Part shown: positions 1-11,349 of the stretch, piece after piece | Layout: each line of letters starts with the position of its first letter | Position numbering within the stretch: position 1 is the stretch's first letter | Source of the DNA: Druceiella hillmani | Lineage: Eukaryota > Arthropoda > Insecta > Lepidoptera > Hepialidae | DNA length: 64,000 nt | Assembly (NCBI GenBank): GCA_039881145.1 | Contig: JAYKKI010000016.1 | Coordinates: 13,088,501 to 13,152,500 of the forward strand | Reading direction: 5' to 3' | Notes under the pieces: model-generated | Databases searched by the model: none | What the model was told of the DNA's origin: nothing | The model's input: only the letters and a program-made list of their open reading frames with translations | Translations under genes and position numbers: made by a program

Positions 1-724
1 GTTTACAGAATGTAATCATAGGCTAGAGTAAACAAATATTTTAATTTCCAGTGAGATAATTTGGACTCTAAAAACTATTTTGACACTGAGGAGAAGTATG
101 AGTACATGACGATGGCGTCAATAATAATTTAATTAAGTGAGATGTCATCTCTTTTCAAACATTTTCAGTATTCACTTGCGTTTCGGGCCTCATTGCAAGA
201 TGCTAACAAGGATATTGATTAGCTGTTTTGTTTAGTTTTAGTATTCTCAACTTCAAAACTGACACCATGAACATGTACAATGATCCAGAAACTTCGTTGT
301 TCGTGGCCTCATCGTATAACTCAACTGACAAGTTTTCAACTGGCAAGGAGTTGAACACACACAAAGGTTTATCGTTTAAGGTAAGCTTACGTAAAAACAT
401 ATTTTATATTATCAATTACGAAACACGCAAGGTGGTATTCTTCGTTGGGTATATGAACTGGAATATTGTAAACCTGTAGACTGTACTCTTTACTGATGAA
501 TGTACGGTGAAATTTTATAGTGACGATTGAATCATGCATTATAAGGACGAACCGTTTTGTATGTGTGATAGTCTGGGGTGGATAAAATTTAGGCAAAAAA
601 ACTGATATTGTATTTCTGGTTGAGGATATCATGACCGCTGCCAATTACGTCGATCAAGCAATCCGAGCAAGTATTATCCCATTTGAATAGCCAGTGGCCA
701 ATAATTTCATTCCCATAGAAGATA
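1..724. other. No gene identified; one possible exon
   Basis: A plus-strand open stretch at about 267-380 reads MNMYNDPETSLFVASSYN and ends at a good donor (AAG|GTAAGC). I do not recognise the peptide, and no partner exon was found. The rest is AT-rich with no other signal. Confidence 0.25.
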
Positions 725-893
725 TGTCGTCACCGTGGTGTGTTGGGTTAATTACAAGGCATACGGCCTTTGATTGCGAGGCGCACCGCGGATATATGGG
801 TTCGATTTCCGTCCGCTCGTCGAGCGAAGCTGAACTGGTGTTCTGGTTGGCTGTAAGAGATTGCTCTTGTTGTATTAAGTTCGCCATATGTAT
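725..893 (+). mobile_element. tRNA-like SINE, copy 1
   Basis: It shares with 63440-63262 (minus) the blocks GTGTTGG-TTAATTACAA, GGCGCACCG, GGGTTCGATTTCCG, CGTCGAGCG-like, and AGAGATTGCT followed by GTAT(C/T)A and ATATG. GGTTCGATTTCC resembles a pol III B box. Similarity over the whole length, in two places about 62 kb apart, supports a SINE-like dispersed repeat. The apparent protein frames across it are by-products. Confidence 0.65.
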
Positions 894-1535
894 CAATTAG
901 ACACATTAAAGTACATAAATAAATAATTCTCGCGCAGATGTGATCCATACCACGCAATGTGCACTCTTTAAAAGCAATGTTGCATTTGTGCTATGGTTGA
1001 TGATGAGTCTCGATTTAAATTAAATTATTTAATTGGTAATAAGTATAAAGGAAAATTACAGTGGTGTTAACAGTCAACAGCAACTTATAGACACTGTAGA
1101 AGTGTGTTGGGAACAAAATATTATCTACCCATAGTAGCAGAGGAGGTGCTACATTTTAGAAATTAGTAAAAACAAAGTTAATTTTTTTTCGTTTTTATTC
1201 ATCTATAAACTCTTTTTGTTACAGTAAGTCAAATTAATAATGCGAAAATAGTAGTAAAAATTAAATAGTTTATCCATATAAATTTTGTAAATTTGTAAAT
1301 TTTCAGTTTACAATGGAAAACAAGAGTACTATTTTGTATTGAGTAATTTACTTTGGGCGTAGAAGTTTGAAAACCTTCTAATTCATTTAAATATTGGTTA
1401 TTGGGATCAGAGTAGCATATCCATATTCAATAAAAGTGAGTAGGGTATTTGGACGATGTGGACTTGTCAGCAATGAAAATGAAAATGGTCAATTGTGATT
1501 AGTGTTATTAGTTAATAGATTATGTGAAATAAGTT

Positions 1536-1820
1536 ATGGATCAACCGAAAGAGGCGATAGGCCAAGCTAAGACTGGGTTACTGGCAAAATTTGATCTTAA
1601 TAAAAATCTTTTCTTTTTCAACACATAGAATATTTTAAAATTTGGGAAAATCGCTACTCTAATAGATCGTTGGATGCCAGGACCACAAATTAAGTCGCAC
1701 AATTAAGTACAGTTGAGTAATAAACTTTTTGAATTATTTGAAACATTTTACGTCAGACTAATACAAGGTGTGCGCAACAATTTTCCAGTCAGATTTATTG
1801 AGAATTTTAAGTATTTAGCG
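1536..1820 (+). pseudogene. Coding-like relic, unidentified
   Basis: From ATG at 1536 one frame runs about 95 codons with only two in-frame stops (MDQPKEAIGQAKTGLLAKFD, later LIDRWMPGPQIKSHN and NNFPVRFIENFKYLA). That is fewer stops than expected in DNA this AT-rich. It could be a fragment of a decayed transposon or may be chance. The flanks at 894-1535 and 1821-2400 hold nothing I can name. Confidence 0.25.
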
Positions 1821-2989
1821 TAAATAAAAAACATTGGATTTTAACTGTATTTTTCTATGTAATGTACTATTTATTGACTGGACTAATATTATTTACTTCT
1901 CATATCTAACCTACTACCTACTTCACATTTATATTGAACGTGTCAATATAATAAAAACAAAATTATTATATTGACCGCCGCTTGTCGTTGGTGATAGCGC
2001 CCGCGTTCATCTTTTTGTTCAAAACATATCTATTATAGATTTGTTTCGTAAAATTAGCACTGTATGAGTATCGGGAGGATGTGGAAAGGGGCTCGCCGCG
2101 TGAGGTCTTCTCCGTGAAGTCTGCCTTTGCCTAGACCTAGAAAAAATATTGATAGTGGAGTTTATTGAAATTCTTTTAAGATGACCTGTGCCCAGCAGTC
2201 AGAGTTTTGTAGGCTGATAATATTAATAAATAATATGGGCTTGTAAATATGATTACTTTGGGCTTTGACTTAGTTGCCTCCTAAGTATATCTATATTAGG
2301 TAGCATTTTTATGGTGACCATATCTATGTTCATGTTTGGAACAAAAGTACCTTTATATACTAGAGTAGACTAGACCTGATTCGTGATTCTTCTTTCAGAT
2401 GCCGGCTACTGTAAGCTAAGCATGCACGCCATAACAAATACCCTGTTACAAAAACCTCTATCCGGTTCTGAATTTTGAAAAAAGCGCTGAAGCCAAAAAA
2501 TTGGAAAATTTAAAGAAAGTAAAGACAGCCTAGTCAGCCCATTCCATCAAGACTGATCTTGCCCACCATTAGTCCAAGTTCTAAAATTCAAATTGTAGAA
2601 ACAGCTGCAACTGATAAGACTCAATTAGATATAAACGATCCTGTTTCATGGTTACCCTTAACTGATCCCATCAGTTGTTTCCTTGTCGAGAAAAGCCTTG
2701 ATCAAAGAAAAGGTAATAAAAATGTTTGTTCAATTGAAGACGTAGGACGAAAATTTCATACGCATTGGTTTAAAAAAAAGATGAGCAATGGCGAGATGGT
2801 ACCCAGGTCATGGTACAGTACAAAAGAGATGCAATATTTTGTTTCCTCTGTATATTCTTCGGTTCATCCTCGACTAAGCAGATAAAGCCACCACTTGCTT
2901 ATACAAAAAACGAATTTAATGATTGGTATCATTTAAGTCCGCGTATCCTTGAGCACAGAAACTCTATATTTCATAGAGAAAACGATATA

Positions 2990-4283
2990 CAGGTGTCCAG
3001 TGGCAGATTTCAATGTTTGAAAAATTGTTTAAAAAAGCTACACCTCTAATACAAAGTAGGTTTATTTTAACTTTATAACAACAAATGCGGATTTAATTTT
3101 TTAAAAACCACGTTTTCCATCGAGTCTGACATACTCTTCGAGTCTAGCACGCATGTTTTCAAAAACGCGTTTGCAGAGTGACTTGGGTATCCTACTGACT
3201 TCGGCTCGAATATTTTCTTTAAGTTGTGTCACAGTGCTCGGATTTGTTTTGTAAACAACGGATTTTAAGTATCCCCATAAGAAAAAGTCACATGGGCTTA
3301 AATCGGGTGACCTAGGTGGCCACGGTACGGTACCGTTTTGGGATATGTTTTTTTTCTGGAAATGACAGCCGCACTGCATTCATGGACACATCAGCAGTGT
3401 GAGCTGTGGCCCCGTCCTGCTGGAACCATGTGTTTTGGTTGAAGGATGGACTATTCTGTAGTTCTACTCTGAAAAAGTCATTTAACATCTGGGCATATCT
3501 CTCCGAATTCACAGTTACAGTTTGGCCACTTTGATTTTCAAAGAAATAAGGCCCTATGATTGCAGATGCAGACATGGCACACCAGACTGTTACTTTAGGC
3601 TTATGTAAAGGCTCTTGATGCATTTGTCTTGGGTTGTGGACATCCCAGTAACGAAAGTGCTGCTTATTCACATATCCTCCAATGTGAAAGTGAGCTTCGT
3701 CACTAAAGAATACGTTGCCCATCCGGGTAGCAGTACGAAATCTCAACAACATCACCTCCGCGTAAGTTTTTCTTAATTCAAAATCAGAATCGTGTAAATC
3801 TTGAACAATTTGAATTTTATATGGATGGAACTTGAGCTTTTTTTGCATTATTACCTGTAAAGTTGATTTCGGAATTCCCAATATCGATGAACGTGTACGC
3901 AGTGATAAACGGGGATTTTCAACGACAGAAACCATAACACGCTCGACATTTTCATCCGTGGCTACCAATGGTGTAGGTCCTGGCCTGGCCCTATTTAATG
4001 TTGATCCTGTAGCTCTGAATCTTGCTACCCATGACTGAATGAGGTTGATCGATGGACCATCACGTAATCGACGAATACTGTAACGATTATTAAATCGACG
4101 GCGTGCTACAGACAGCGAAAATCCACTCGAAATGTACGCCTCGACGGCAAAAGCGCGGTGCTCTCCACTCCACTGTTCCATGGCTACTAAAACATCCGCA
4201 CCGCTTGCGCTTCTAACGACGCCCCCCGCGCCCCTCTTATGTGTTGCGTTCAGAAACTATGTTTGTTCAAACTGGACATCCTG
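2990..4283 (-). mobile_element. mariner/Tc1-superfamily element inside the ZMYM1-like relic
   Basis: The ends are inverted: CAGGTGTCCAGT at 2990 and, on the other strand, CAGGATGTCCAGT ending at 4283. TA dinucleotides flank both ends (2988-2989, 4284-4285), the usual target duplication. The 1294-bp body holds one transposase gene on the minus strand. A longer flanking direct repeat of 13 bp (AGAGAAAACGATA at 2975-2987 and 4288-4300) is also present. Confidence 0.88.
3101..4181 (-). pseudogene. IS630-Tc1-mariner transposase, one frameshift
   Basis: Translation starts MEQWSGEHRAFAVEAY at 4181. An N-terminal helix-turn-helix region is followed by a second HTH region (NPRLSLRTRSSILGIPKSTL) and the DDE catalytic motifs. 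FFSDEAHFHIGGYVN holds the first Asp, FQQDGATAHTAD the second, and WPPRSPDLSPCDFFLWGYLK the third. The frame breaks in an eight-base homopolymer at about 3348-3355, between the second and third acidic motifs, and resumes in the next frame to a stop near 3101. The spacing between the last two Asp is about 36 residues allowing for the shift. Apart from this the gene is open, so the insertion is fairly young. A miscounted homopolymer in the assembly is possible. Confidence 0.87.
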
Positions 4284-5730
4284 TATAAGAGAAAACGATA
4301 AGACCACAATAGACGCATCTTTACAAATGGTCAAGAAACAAAAAAGTGGAGACATATTTAAAAGTGTGTACTAGCATACTTTTGTTCTGCGCGGAAAATA
4401 ATTTACCTCTCAGAGGCTCTTATCCAATATGGTCCATATTGGATAATCAGGATTAGGAGTTTTATTAAGTGCCGTGGATATAATTTCAAAATTCAGTCCT
4501 GAACTTGGAACGCACATCGAATCACTTAACAAAGGAAATATTTCATATTTTACACCATATATTCAAAACGAGCTAGTGGAATTCTTACGTGTCAGATCAA
4601 AAAATTAATTTAGACGACATTCGTGTGAAATTTATTTATTCAAAATATTTTTATCTCTGCTTTTTGATAGTACGCATCAACAACAGGTCTCACAAAAAAT
4701 GAGCCGTAAAAATATCCGAGCAAAAAGATACAATCGAAGAACGTTTCATAAATTCAATCCAATCTCATGGAAAAACGAGCGAGGGATTGTTGAAAGAAAT
4801 ATTGGAGAAATGAGAAGTAGACGAATTGAACATACAAGATGTTCCGGACCAAAGCTACGAAAATGGTAGTAATATGGTAAATAAAACAAATTACTGATAA
4901 TGCTAATTACGTGCCATGTTCAGTGCATTCTTTCAATTTATCTGGCGTGCACGCTACTAGTGTGACACCCGATATGATCATGTCTTTTGGAATAATCCCG
5001 AAATATTGGTGTTTTTTTAATTTTACGGCCAGTTGGGAAACTTTAATGAAACATTTAAAAATGCTTTGAAAAAACACGCCGACATTAGATGGACCTCTAA
5101 AGGTAGAGCCGTAAAAGCTTTAAACGTACAAATTTCCCCAAATATGGTGTATGCTTTTCTAACTACCAACGATTATAATGCAGAAGCAATCGCTACAGCT
5201 AAAAGCATATGGACCTAATATAACTTCATATGTACTTTGTAAATTTGGGATCAAGTTTTAGAATCTGTTGACGGAGTGAATGTAGCTCTACAGTCGAAAA
5301 CTATTACACCGACAAAACCTTTGAATTAAATAACAAGGCAGATTCAAAATATTTGCGAGACTGTAGGCAATGCTTTCGAAAAGGCAAAAAAGTTTGTGAA
5401 GAATGTGAGATTGAAGACAATTTTCCTGAAAAGCGACGAATGCGACTAAAAAGATACGATTTAAGTGCCGTCAACGACATTATCCAACTACAAAGTTTCA
5501 AAGTTCAGAAACATGACGCAATAGATATAATAATTTCAGAATTGAAATGGTGAATCAAAAACTTCACAACTTTACGACGCATAACTACATGTTCAGTTGA
5601 TGAACTAAAAAATCATGCAGCTGATTTGAGTATCAAATATTCTGCAGATATAAATGCCACAGAATTTTGAACCGAATTAGAAATTTTGAAGAGTCAAGTT
5701 GAAGCGACTACATTATTTGATAAATGTTAA

Positions 5731-6955
5731 TGTCAGTCAAGTCTGGGTCTTTTTAAAGCTATAGTAACTTGATTTAAAGGATATGTTTCCCAACTTAGTA
5801 ATTACTATAAATATTTTTTATTTATTTAACGATGCCAGTGACTGTAGCTATCTGCTAGAGATCATTTAGTAATTGAAAAAGACATACAGAAGACATACTG
5901 AAGAGTCAAGAAAGATTATGTCACTGAATTTGAGATTGGTGGAAATATTTCAAAGTTTTGTACTGTATTCCAATTCCGTAAATCGATAAAAGTTTTCGAT
6001 TTCCAATTTGCATCACAATGATCTTATTTAAGTTAATTAAATGTAATTAACTGTAGGATATTTATTGTAGGATACATGTGACGCCATCTATTATAATAAT
6101 TATGGAAGTGAACTTTTTAGGCAAGTGCAATTTGTATTGAAATGACGATTTACCGTATATTCAATTTAGTCGCTTGATTGCGATGGAACATAGCTATATA
6201 GAACAAAACAGAATTCGAAAACTTCACCGAAATTTCATTAGTTATCCTTTCGTTATGTGTGAATAAATAAGCAAACTCATTTAAAAAAAAAAATCTGTTT
6301 TTTGTCATATTTTTTTTTGTGAAAAATTTCAAGTTCGGAAAACGAGGTCTGTCCACTTGCGTCCTCCTGCATTCAGATTGTTTATTCAAACACCTAACCC
6401 TCCCGCACCACTCCATACTTTACCATACCCATTACCTTAATGCAATTTAAAATACACGTAGCGCCATCTATTAATGTACATAGAATATACATTTGTGTAA
6501 TTACCACGTGTCGAGCAGCTAGGGATTTCATTGCAGTGCAATGTAAAGGAATTTTTGAAAATATTATATTCACATATCTTATGACTGAAGGAACCGATTC
6601 CATTGAAATAAAAAATAAATGTCACTTCAAGTCATTCCATAAAAAACTCGTTTTTCATAAAAAACTCCATCTGAATTGAGTCAGAAATTTTTACTTGATG
6701 CGTTTCCAAACAAATACACAAGGGAATTTAACATTTTTAGTTTCTCAGGTAATAACTCATCTATGTGCTATTTTGAAACTCTGGCCATTTTCGCTAACAA
6801 TCCCCAATATTTAAAAGATCTAGTAAGCATTTTTAGGTACTTGAGCGAATTTGAGTTTCAACAACACTTAAGTGGCACTTGTCTCATTAAAATATTCTTC
6901 AACTTAGGTGACCGAAAATCGGGACCGTGAACTGTTTGTATAGGTACTATGTATT
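5731..6955. other. No gene identified
   Basis: AT-rich. Open frames at 6150-6930 on both strands do not resemble any family I know and lack splice or composition support. Short insect-type repeat strings GCGCCATCTATTA-like occur at about 6070 and 6461. Confidence 0.4.
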
Positions 6956-6958
6956 ATA

Positions 6959-7745
6959 CAGGTTGTTTGGTAGCTCAATGCAAAGTTGAAAGGAGCTGAA
7001 AGCTTAAGCCATTTAAAACATTTTGAGATATGCGTATCAAGATACGTAACTCTGATTATTTTTTGTTGTTGCTATTTTAAGGATTTTTTTAAATCCAAAA
7101 TTTGACAATTAATTCCCAATAGAGTACCAGTATGTTAATAAGTTTTCTTTTTTATTTAAAAATTAAAATTTATCTCCCTCAATTCGGTTTGTGTACCCTA
7201 AATCTAAGAATTGGCAAGATACCTGCGTGGTTGCGGAGCGGTCTTTCTTTCGCGCGAAGCGGCCATTTTTCGGCGTTTGGTTTACGCACCCTATTTCTAT
7301 GAATTGACGAGGTATCTGCATGGTTGATACCATAAAAGAAAGAGCAATAACCCGGCATATTTTTAAAATATGCTGGGTTAACTGAACGACAAGAGCTATT
7401 TTATTTATTTTTTTAAATGCCACAATCAAAACAATTTTCCTCAATTTCACAAAATTTTGTAAACTTCAAAAGTCTAGTTTTTTTTTCTGATGACAAAGAT
7501 GGAATCTGTTATATAAATTAAAAAAAATATATAAGTATTGACATACCAGGTTTTACTGGAACTCTATTGGGAATTAATTATTCAATTTTGCAATTTTAAA
7601 AAGAAACCCTTAAAATAGCAATAAAAAAATAATCAGACTTTGTAAAAGACATCAGAAATAATCAGACTTTGTATGACTCAAAATGTTTTAAATGTCTTAA
7701 GCTGTCAATCTTTATCGACTTTGCATCGTGTTACCAAACACTCTG
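6959..7745. mobile_element. Non-autonomous DNA transposon with long terminal inverted repeats
   Basis: The left end (CAGGTTGTTTGGTAGC) and right end (on the other strand CAGAGTGTTTGGTAAC) are inverted. The homology runs inward about 170-200 bp through AGCTTAAG, ATTTAAAACATTTTGAG, CTGATTATTTTTT, GCTATTTTAAGG and AATTAATTCCCAATAGAGT. TA flanks both ends. The right arm has a small internal duplication of AATAATCAGACTTTGTA. The centre (7187-7326) has two direct copies of a roughly 48-bp unit. No transposase is present. Confidence 0.82.
7187..7326. repeat. Direct repeat inside the TIR element
   Basis: Units at about 7187-7234 and 7279-7326 share GGTTT, ACCCTA, AGAATTGGC-like, GATACCTGC and TGGTTG. 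They are separated by a G+C-rich stretch containing CGCGCGAAGCGGCC. Confidence 0.6.
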
Positions 7746-8042
7746 TATATACATTAAATATAGAAAACAATTTGGTAATGCATAATAATTTAGTGAAGTT
7801 GATTTAGTTTATTTCATTTTCTTTAAGTACAACATCTAGAAAAATACGTTAAAGGTACATTGTGCGTAAGGATAACGTAGATGGATTGAAGCGGTTATGT
7901 GTCGTTCATTCTTAGTACTTTGATACCAAATTTAGTTAAAAAATAAATATTGAATATATTTGGCTTTAATTTTGTAAAAATTCATTATTCACAATTAAAT
8001 GAAACTACGTGATGTAGTATTATTTCTACTTTCTTTAACTTC

Positions 8043-8090
8043 TTTACCACGACCTAGGTTTCGTTGTATTACAACATCTTCAGGTGAACA
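8043..8090 (-). ncRNA. Hammerhead-ribozyme-like motif (Penelope type), left copy
   Basis: On the minus strand: CAC, then core CTGAAGA, stem II GTTGT-AAT-ACAAC, core GAA, a very short stem III ACC-TA-GGT, then C as the cleavage base, followed by GTGG pairing with the upstream CAC(U). Every invariant core position of a type I hammerhead (CUGANGA, GAAA, UH) is present. The three-base stem III is typical of the Penelope-associated form and is thought to act as a dimer. Confidence 0.62.
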
Positions 8091-8223
8091 AAACACTTAT
8101 AAGATCACTCATGTGTAGTCCGTCCATCCGTCACTGGCATTTTTCTCAGAAACTGCTTGACGTAGAGACTTGAAATTGTATTAGCAAAGATGCTAATAGC
8201 GGACCTGATATCTTTGCTAATAG

Positions 8224-8264
8224 CCCACCTGAAGATGTAATACAACGAAACCTAGGCCGTGGTA
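8224..8264 (+). ncRNA. Hammerhead-ribozyme-like motif, right copy (damaged)
   Basis: CCCAC, CTGAAGA, shortened stem II (TGT-AAT-ACA), GAAA, CCTAGG then CC in place of TC, and GTGG. The last base of stem III is mutated and stem II has lost three bases relative to the left copy, so activity is doubtful. CCAC/GTGG still pair as stem I. Confidence 0.5.
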
Positions 8265-8310
8265 AAGAACTTAAATAAAGTAGAAATAATAATACATCAC
8301 TTTATTTAAA

Positions 8311-9480
8311 TTATTTACCACGATCTTTAATTTATTTTTTAGATTATAAACAAAATCTTTTAAACCGATCTTTTTAATATTAAAAGAGAATCAGAATTAT
8401 GACTTTAACAAAGATCACTTTTGGTCAAATGCCCTCGAATTTTTTAAAATTTTGTCTGTAATAACTTTCAACGTAAAAAAATCACATTAACGAAAGGTTC
8501 CAGTTCAGTTAGTCCACTCTTATGTAATATTATATTAACTTACAATTTTAAGTACGCAGTTACTATATTTTACAAGCTGTCATCAGGACAACACGAATTC
8601 AAGCCATTCCGGCCATCGTGAATTGAGCTTGCAGAACCGGTCTGGTTCGTAAAATTTTGATTCCCGGTGCTGGGTTCAGCTCGATACCGGTACTACCAGT
8701 ATTCCCCGTACTTCCTAAAAAACCTAAAACGAGTAAGCTTTTTCCGGGTTTATCGTACCTGTTCAATTATTTACGTAATAATAATACCATAAACACTAAA
8801 GAAAAACTTCATTCTCTAATCAAAATAAAGGTTTATTGTTCAAAATATATATTCGAAATATGCAGAGAACCAGATAATTACTATTAAATCTATTAATTAG
8901 TTTCTCTTCTCATACGGTTTAGAACTTTAAATTTTAAACATATAATACAATCAACATTTCTTGGTCAAATAATCACTATTCAAAGACAATATAACAAGGT
9001 CCAATAGGTAAGGATTTTTAATTATGAAAATAACATTATTTATTTAAGTAATAAGTTTAAATAACATTATAAGCATTAATAATTATTATCAGTCTCCAAA
9101 ACGATTACAAATCACATCATAACTTTAACAATACAAAAAATAATTAAACGAAACTATTTTTCATAATTTAAACGGTAAAATAATCTTTTATTGTTTTAAA
9201 CCCGTCTTATTTCTTTTTCCTTTTTTCGAGGTAGTATAACGTAGTAAACTAATATCATAAACTAATATATGCTAAGCTTTAGTCACGCAGTGAGTTGCGC
9301 AAACGATTACAAATATAGCCTGCCGAATAACGAATCCTTTCTGACTCGACGCTTGTTAGAGGTATGGCACTAAGATATTTGTACGCCAGCGATAAATATG
9401 CCGTCAATCACCATTATCAAAAAGAGCCATTTCGATTCTCACGGTAGTAATCATGTCATTATTTTCAAGAGTTCGAGTTC
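8311..9480. other. No gene identified
   Basis: AT-rich. An open frame at 8657-8887 (VLPVFPVLPKKPK) has no recognisable homology. Confidence 0.4.
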
Positions 9481-9980
9481 TACTTTGTAAAATAGTAACT
9501 TGTTTTAGTTCTTCGTCCAATTCATCTCACTTTATTAGATTGTGAGTATTAGAATGTTGAAGAGTCTCTATATGGTATCTTGCTGATCTACAGAATCGCC
9601 CCGAGCTCTAGTATTCTGCCATAAGGTGAGTGTGCGCTGTAAACGTTGGACAATATCATTGGATTTTTCTATGCAATTATGACGTAGAAAAACATACATA
9701 TCTTCGTCTTCCTTGTCAGTAAATTACGTACATGGATTTATTAAATAATGCACAGTCGCTGCTTGTTTGAGTAGTCGTTTTGAATAATGTTTTTGAGATG
9801 TGTCCGCATTTTCCAGCTAATATAAGAGTTCATTTCTGTCAATTTCCTCAGCGCATATTTCACTGTAACCTCTGCTGTGATCAGTAATGCCCGACGACAT
9901 AAGGTTTCAATAACATTTACTATGTCCAAAATATTATACCCAAATTCCCCACTCTTCTTGATTAAAAGCATTATCACATT
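9480..9980 (-). pseudogene. Coding-like stretch with stops and a frameshift, unidentified
   Basis: One minus frame from 9977 to 9741 reads SGEFGYNILDIVNVIETLC and LRKLTEMNSYISWKMRTH. A neighbouring frame then reads DEDMYVFLRHNCIEKSND and IVQRLQRTLTLWQNTRARGD before an in-frame stop. The amino-acid mix looks coding, but I cannot assign a family. A decayed transposon gene is the likeliest source. Confidence 0.3.
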
Positions 9981-10079
9981 TCAGATCCAAATCCAACAGT
10001 GCTTCGGTGACACATAAAAAGAGTATAAAAATGGGCACAACATGATTTAAAAAATTATTTTGCGAATATTCAAATTTCT

Positions 10080-10940
10080 TTGATAATGTAATTTTTAGGC
10101 TTCCGTAATTTAAAAAGAAAAACGAAACACATAAAATAACTCGTGTGTAGTCTGTTCATCAGTAATAAGCTTTTTTTGTAGCAACCACTTGAAATTATTT
10201 TTAATAATTTGCCAGATTTAGAGACACAAAGAGTTTAAAATTGTTTTAAAATGTATTTTCATATTTTCAACAATTTGAGTCATTTAATGACCCATTATTT
10301 TCTACCGATACATCTTATTTATTAGGTGTTAGCCAGCTCCTTCTTATTTAGTAATCGTGAAAGTTATTTATTATTTTGTTAGGAAATTAATTAAATGTAC
10401 ATTGTGTACACTGATATTAACAAAATATTTTTTGCAATTTTTGTACTTTACGTCGTTTTGCCCTGAAAATTCTGTTCTATACTGAATTCGTTTTACAATG
10501 TAATGTTTATGCTTCCGTATTTGAAAAGGAAAAAACGAAACACTTATAAGATCACTCATGTGTAGTCCGTCCATCCGTCATAGGCAGTTTTCTCAGAAAC
10601 TGCTTGACGTAGAGACTTGAAATTGTTTTTAGTAATTGGCCAATATTTCGGTGAATACGGTAAGTAAGTAAGTATCTTTTAAAACAATTTTAAAGTCTTT
10701 AAAATTGTTTTAAAAGGTACCTTCATCTTTTCTACAATTTGAGTCATTTAATGACCCACGGTATTAGTTTCAAGTTTTACTTTATCGACACATCTCATTT
10801 ACTAGATGTTAGCTACCTTCTCTTTTTTCAGTAATCGAGAAAGTTATTTACTATTTTGTTATAAAATCAATGAAAATTGTGTACATTGATATTAACAAAA
10901 TATTTTTTTGTAATTTTTGTACTTAACGTCGTTCTGTCCT
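10080..10940. repeat. Tandem duplication, about 410-bp units
   Basis: Units at about 10080-10490 and 10491-10940 share, in order, GCTTCCGTA, AACGAAACAC, GTGTAGTC-GT-CATC, GACTTGAAATT-like, TTTAAAATTGTTTTAAAA, CAATTTGAGTCATTTAATGA, GATACATCT-like, and GATATTAACAAAATATTTTT. The front of the unit also occurs at 8092-8178. Divergence of the order of 15% suggests an old event. Confidence 0.75.
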
Positions 10941-11349
10941 GCAAGACAAGTTATTTTTTATTTTAAAAACTACGTGTTCATAAAAAGATTTTGAAATTGG
11001 CATTATAGTTTAAGGAGTTCCTTTTATGATTAAAAGTATAATTTCCTATTATTAAAAGACATCCAGGTAAAAACTTGAGTCTATCGTGTTGTTTACTTAA
11101 AATTTATTAGATTTTGTAAGACAAATTCATAGAAATATTACTATTTCAACAAAATTTTCGTAATTATTAGCGCAATTAAGAGAAAATGTAAGTTTTTTGT
11201 AACAAATGATCTAAGGCCTTCTTTTCAGAACATTATTAGCTAGGTTTCGAATGAAATGGTATATTTACAACAAGAGTTCGTTTAGAGTGAGGTTGGTGAA
11301 AACGGTTAAAGCAGAAGATAATTAAAACTTAATTATACGGTTTTCTTAT

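Larger units (their letters stand above)
2540..5730 (+). pseudogene. ZMYM1-like hAT-derived transposase relic, interrupted by mariner
   Basis: Before the mariner, frames read WLPLTDPISCFLVEK and HTHWFKKKMSNGEMVPRSW, then after a frame change FCFLC, KPPLAYTKNEFNDWYHLSPR and EHRNSIFHREN. This is the TTF zinc-finger start of ZMYM1-like, hAT-derived proteins. After the mariner come KTTIDASLQMVKKQ, a large deletion, GNFNETFKNALKKHADIRW followed by TSKGRAV, and a decayed C-terminal part with frameshifts and stops (5220-5720). It is not functional. Some sections are missing (roughly 4600-5000 is weak). Confidence 0.75.
7930..8310. mobile_element. Penelope-like remnant with inverted terminal parts
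   Basis: The left part (7930-8090) and right part (8224-8300) are inverted copies of one sequence that includes a hammerhead-like core and a TAGAAATAATA(A/C)TACATCAC tail. A third, single copy is at 34981-35120. The middle (8092-8178) is a different repeat also found at about 10120 and 10530. Hammerhead motifs in such inverted or tandem terminal parts are known from Penelope-like elements; no reverse transcriptase is present here. Confidence 0.6.

Noticed and set aside
748..957. Frames on both strands with IEP and RCA-like similarity to 63275-63472
   Set aside because: The likeness between both ends of the window is due to the shared SINE, not a protein family.
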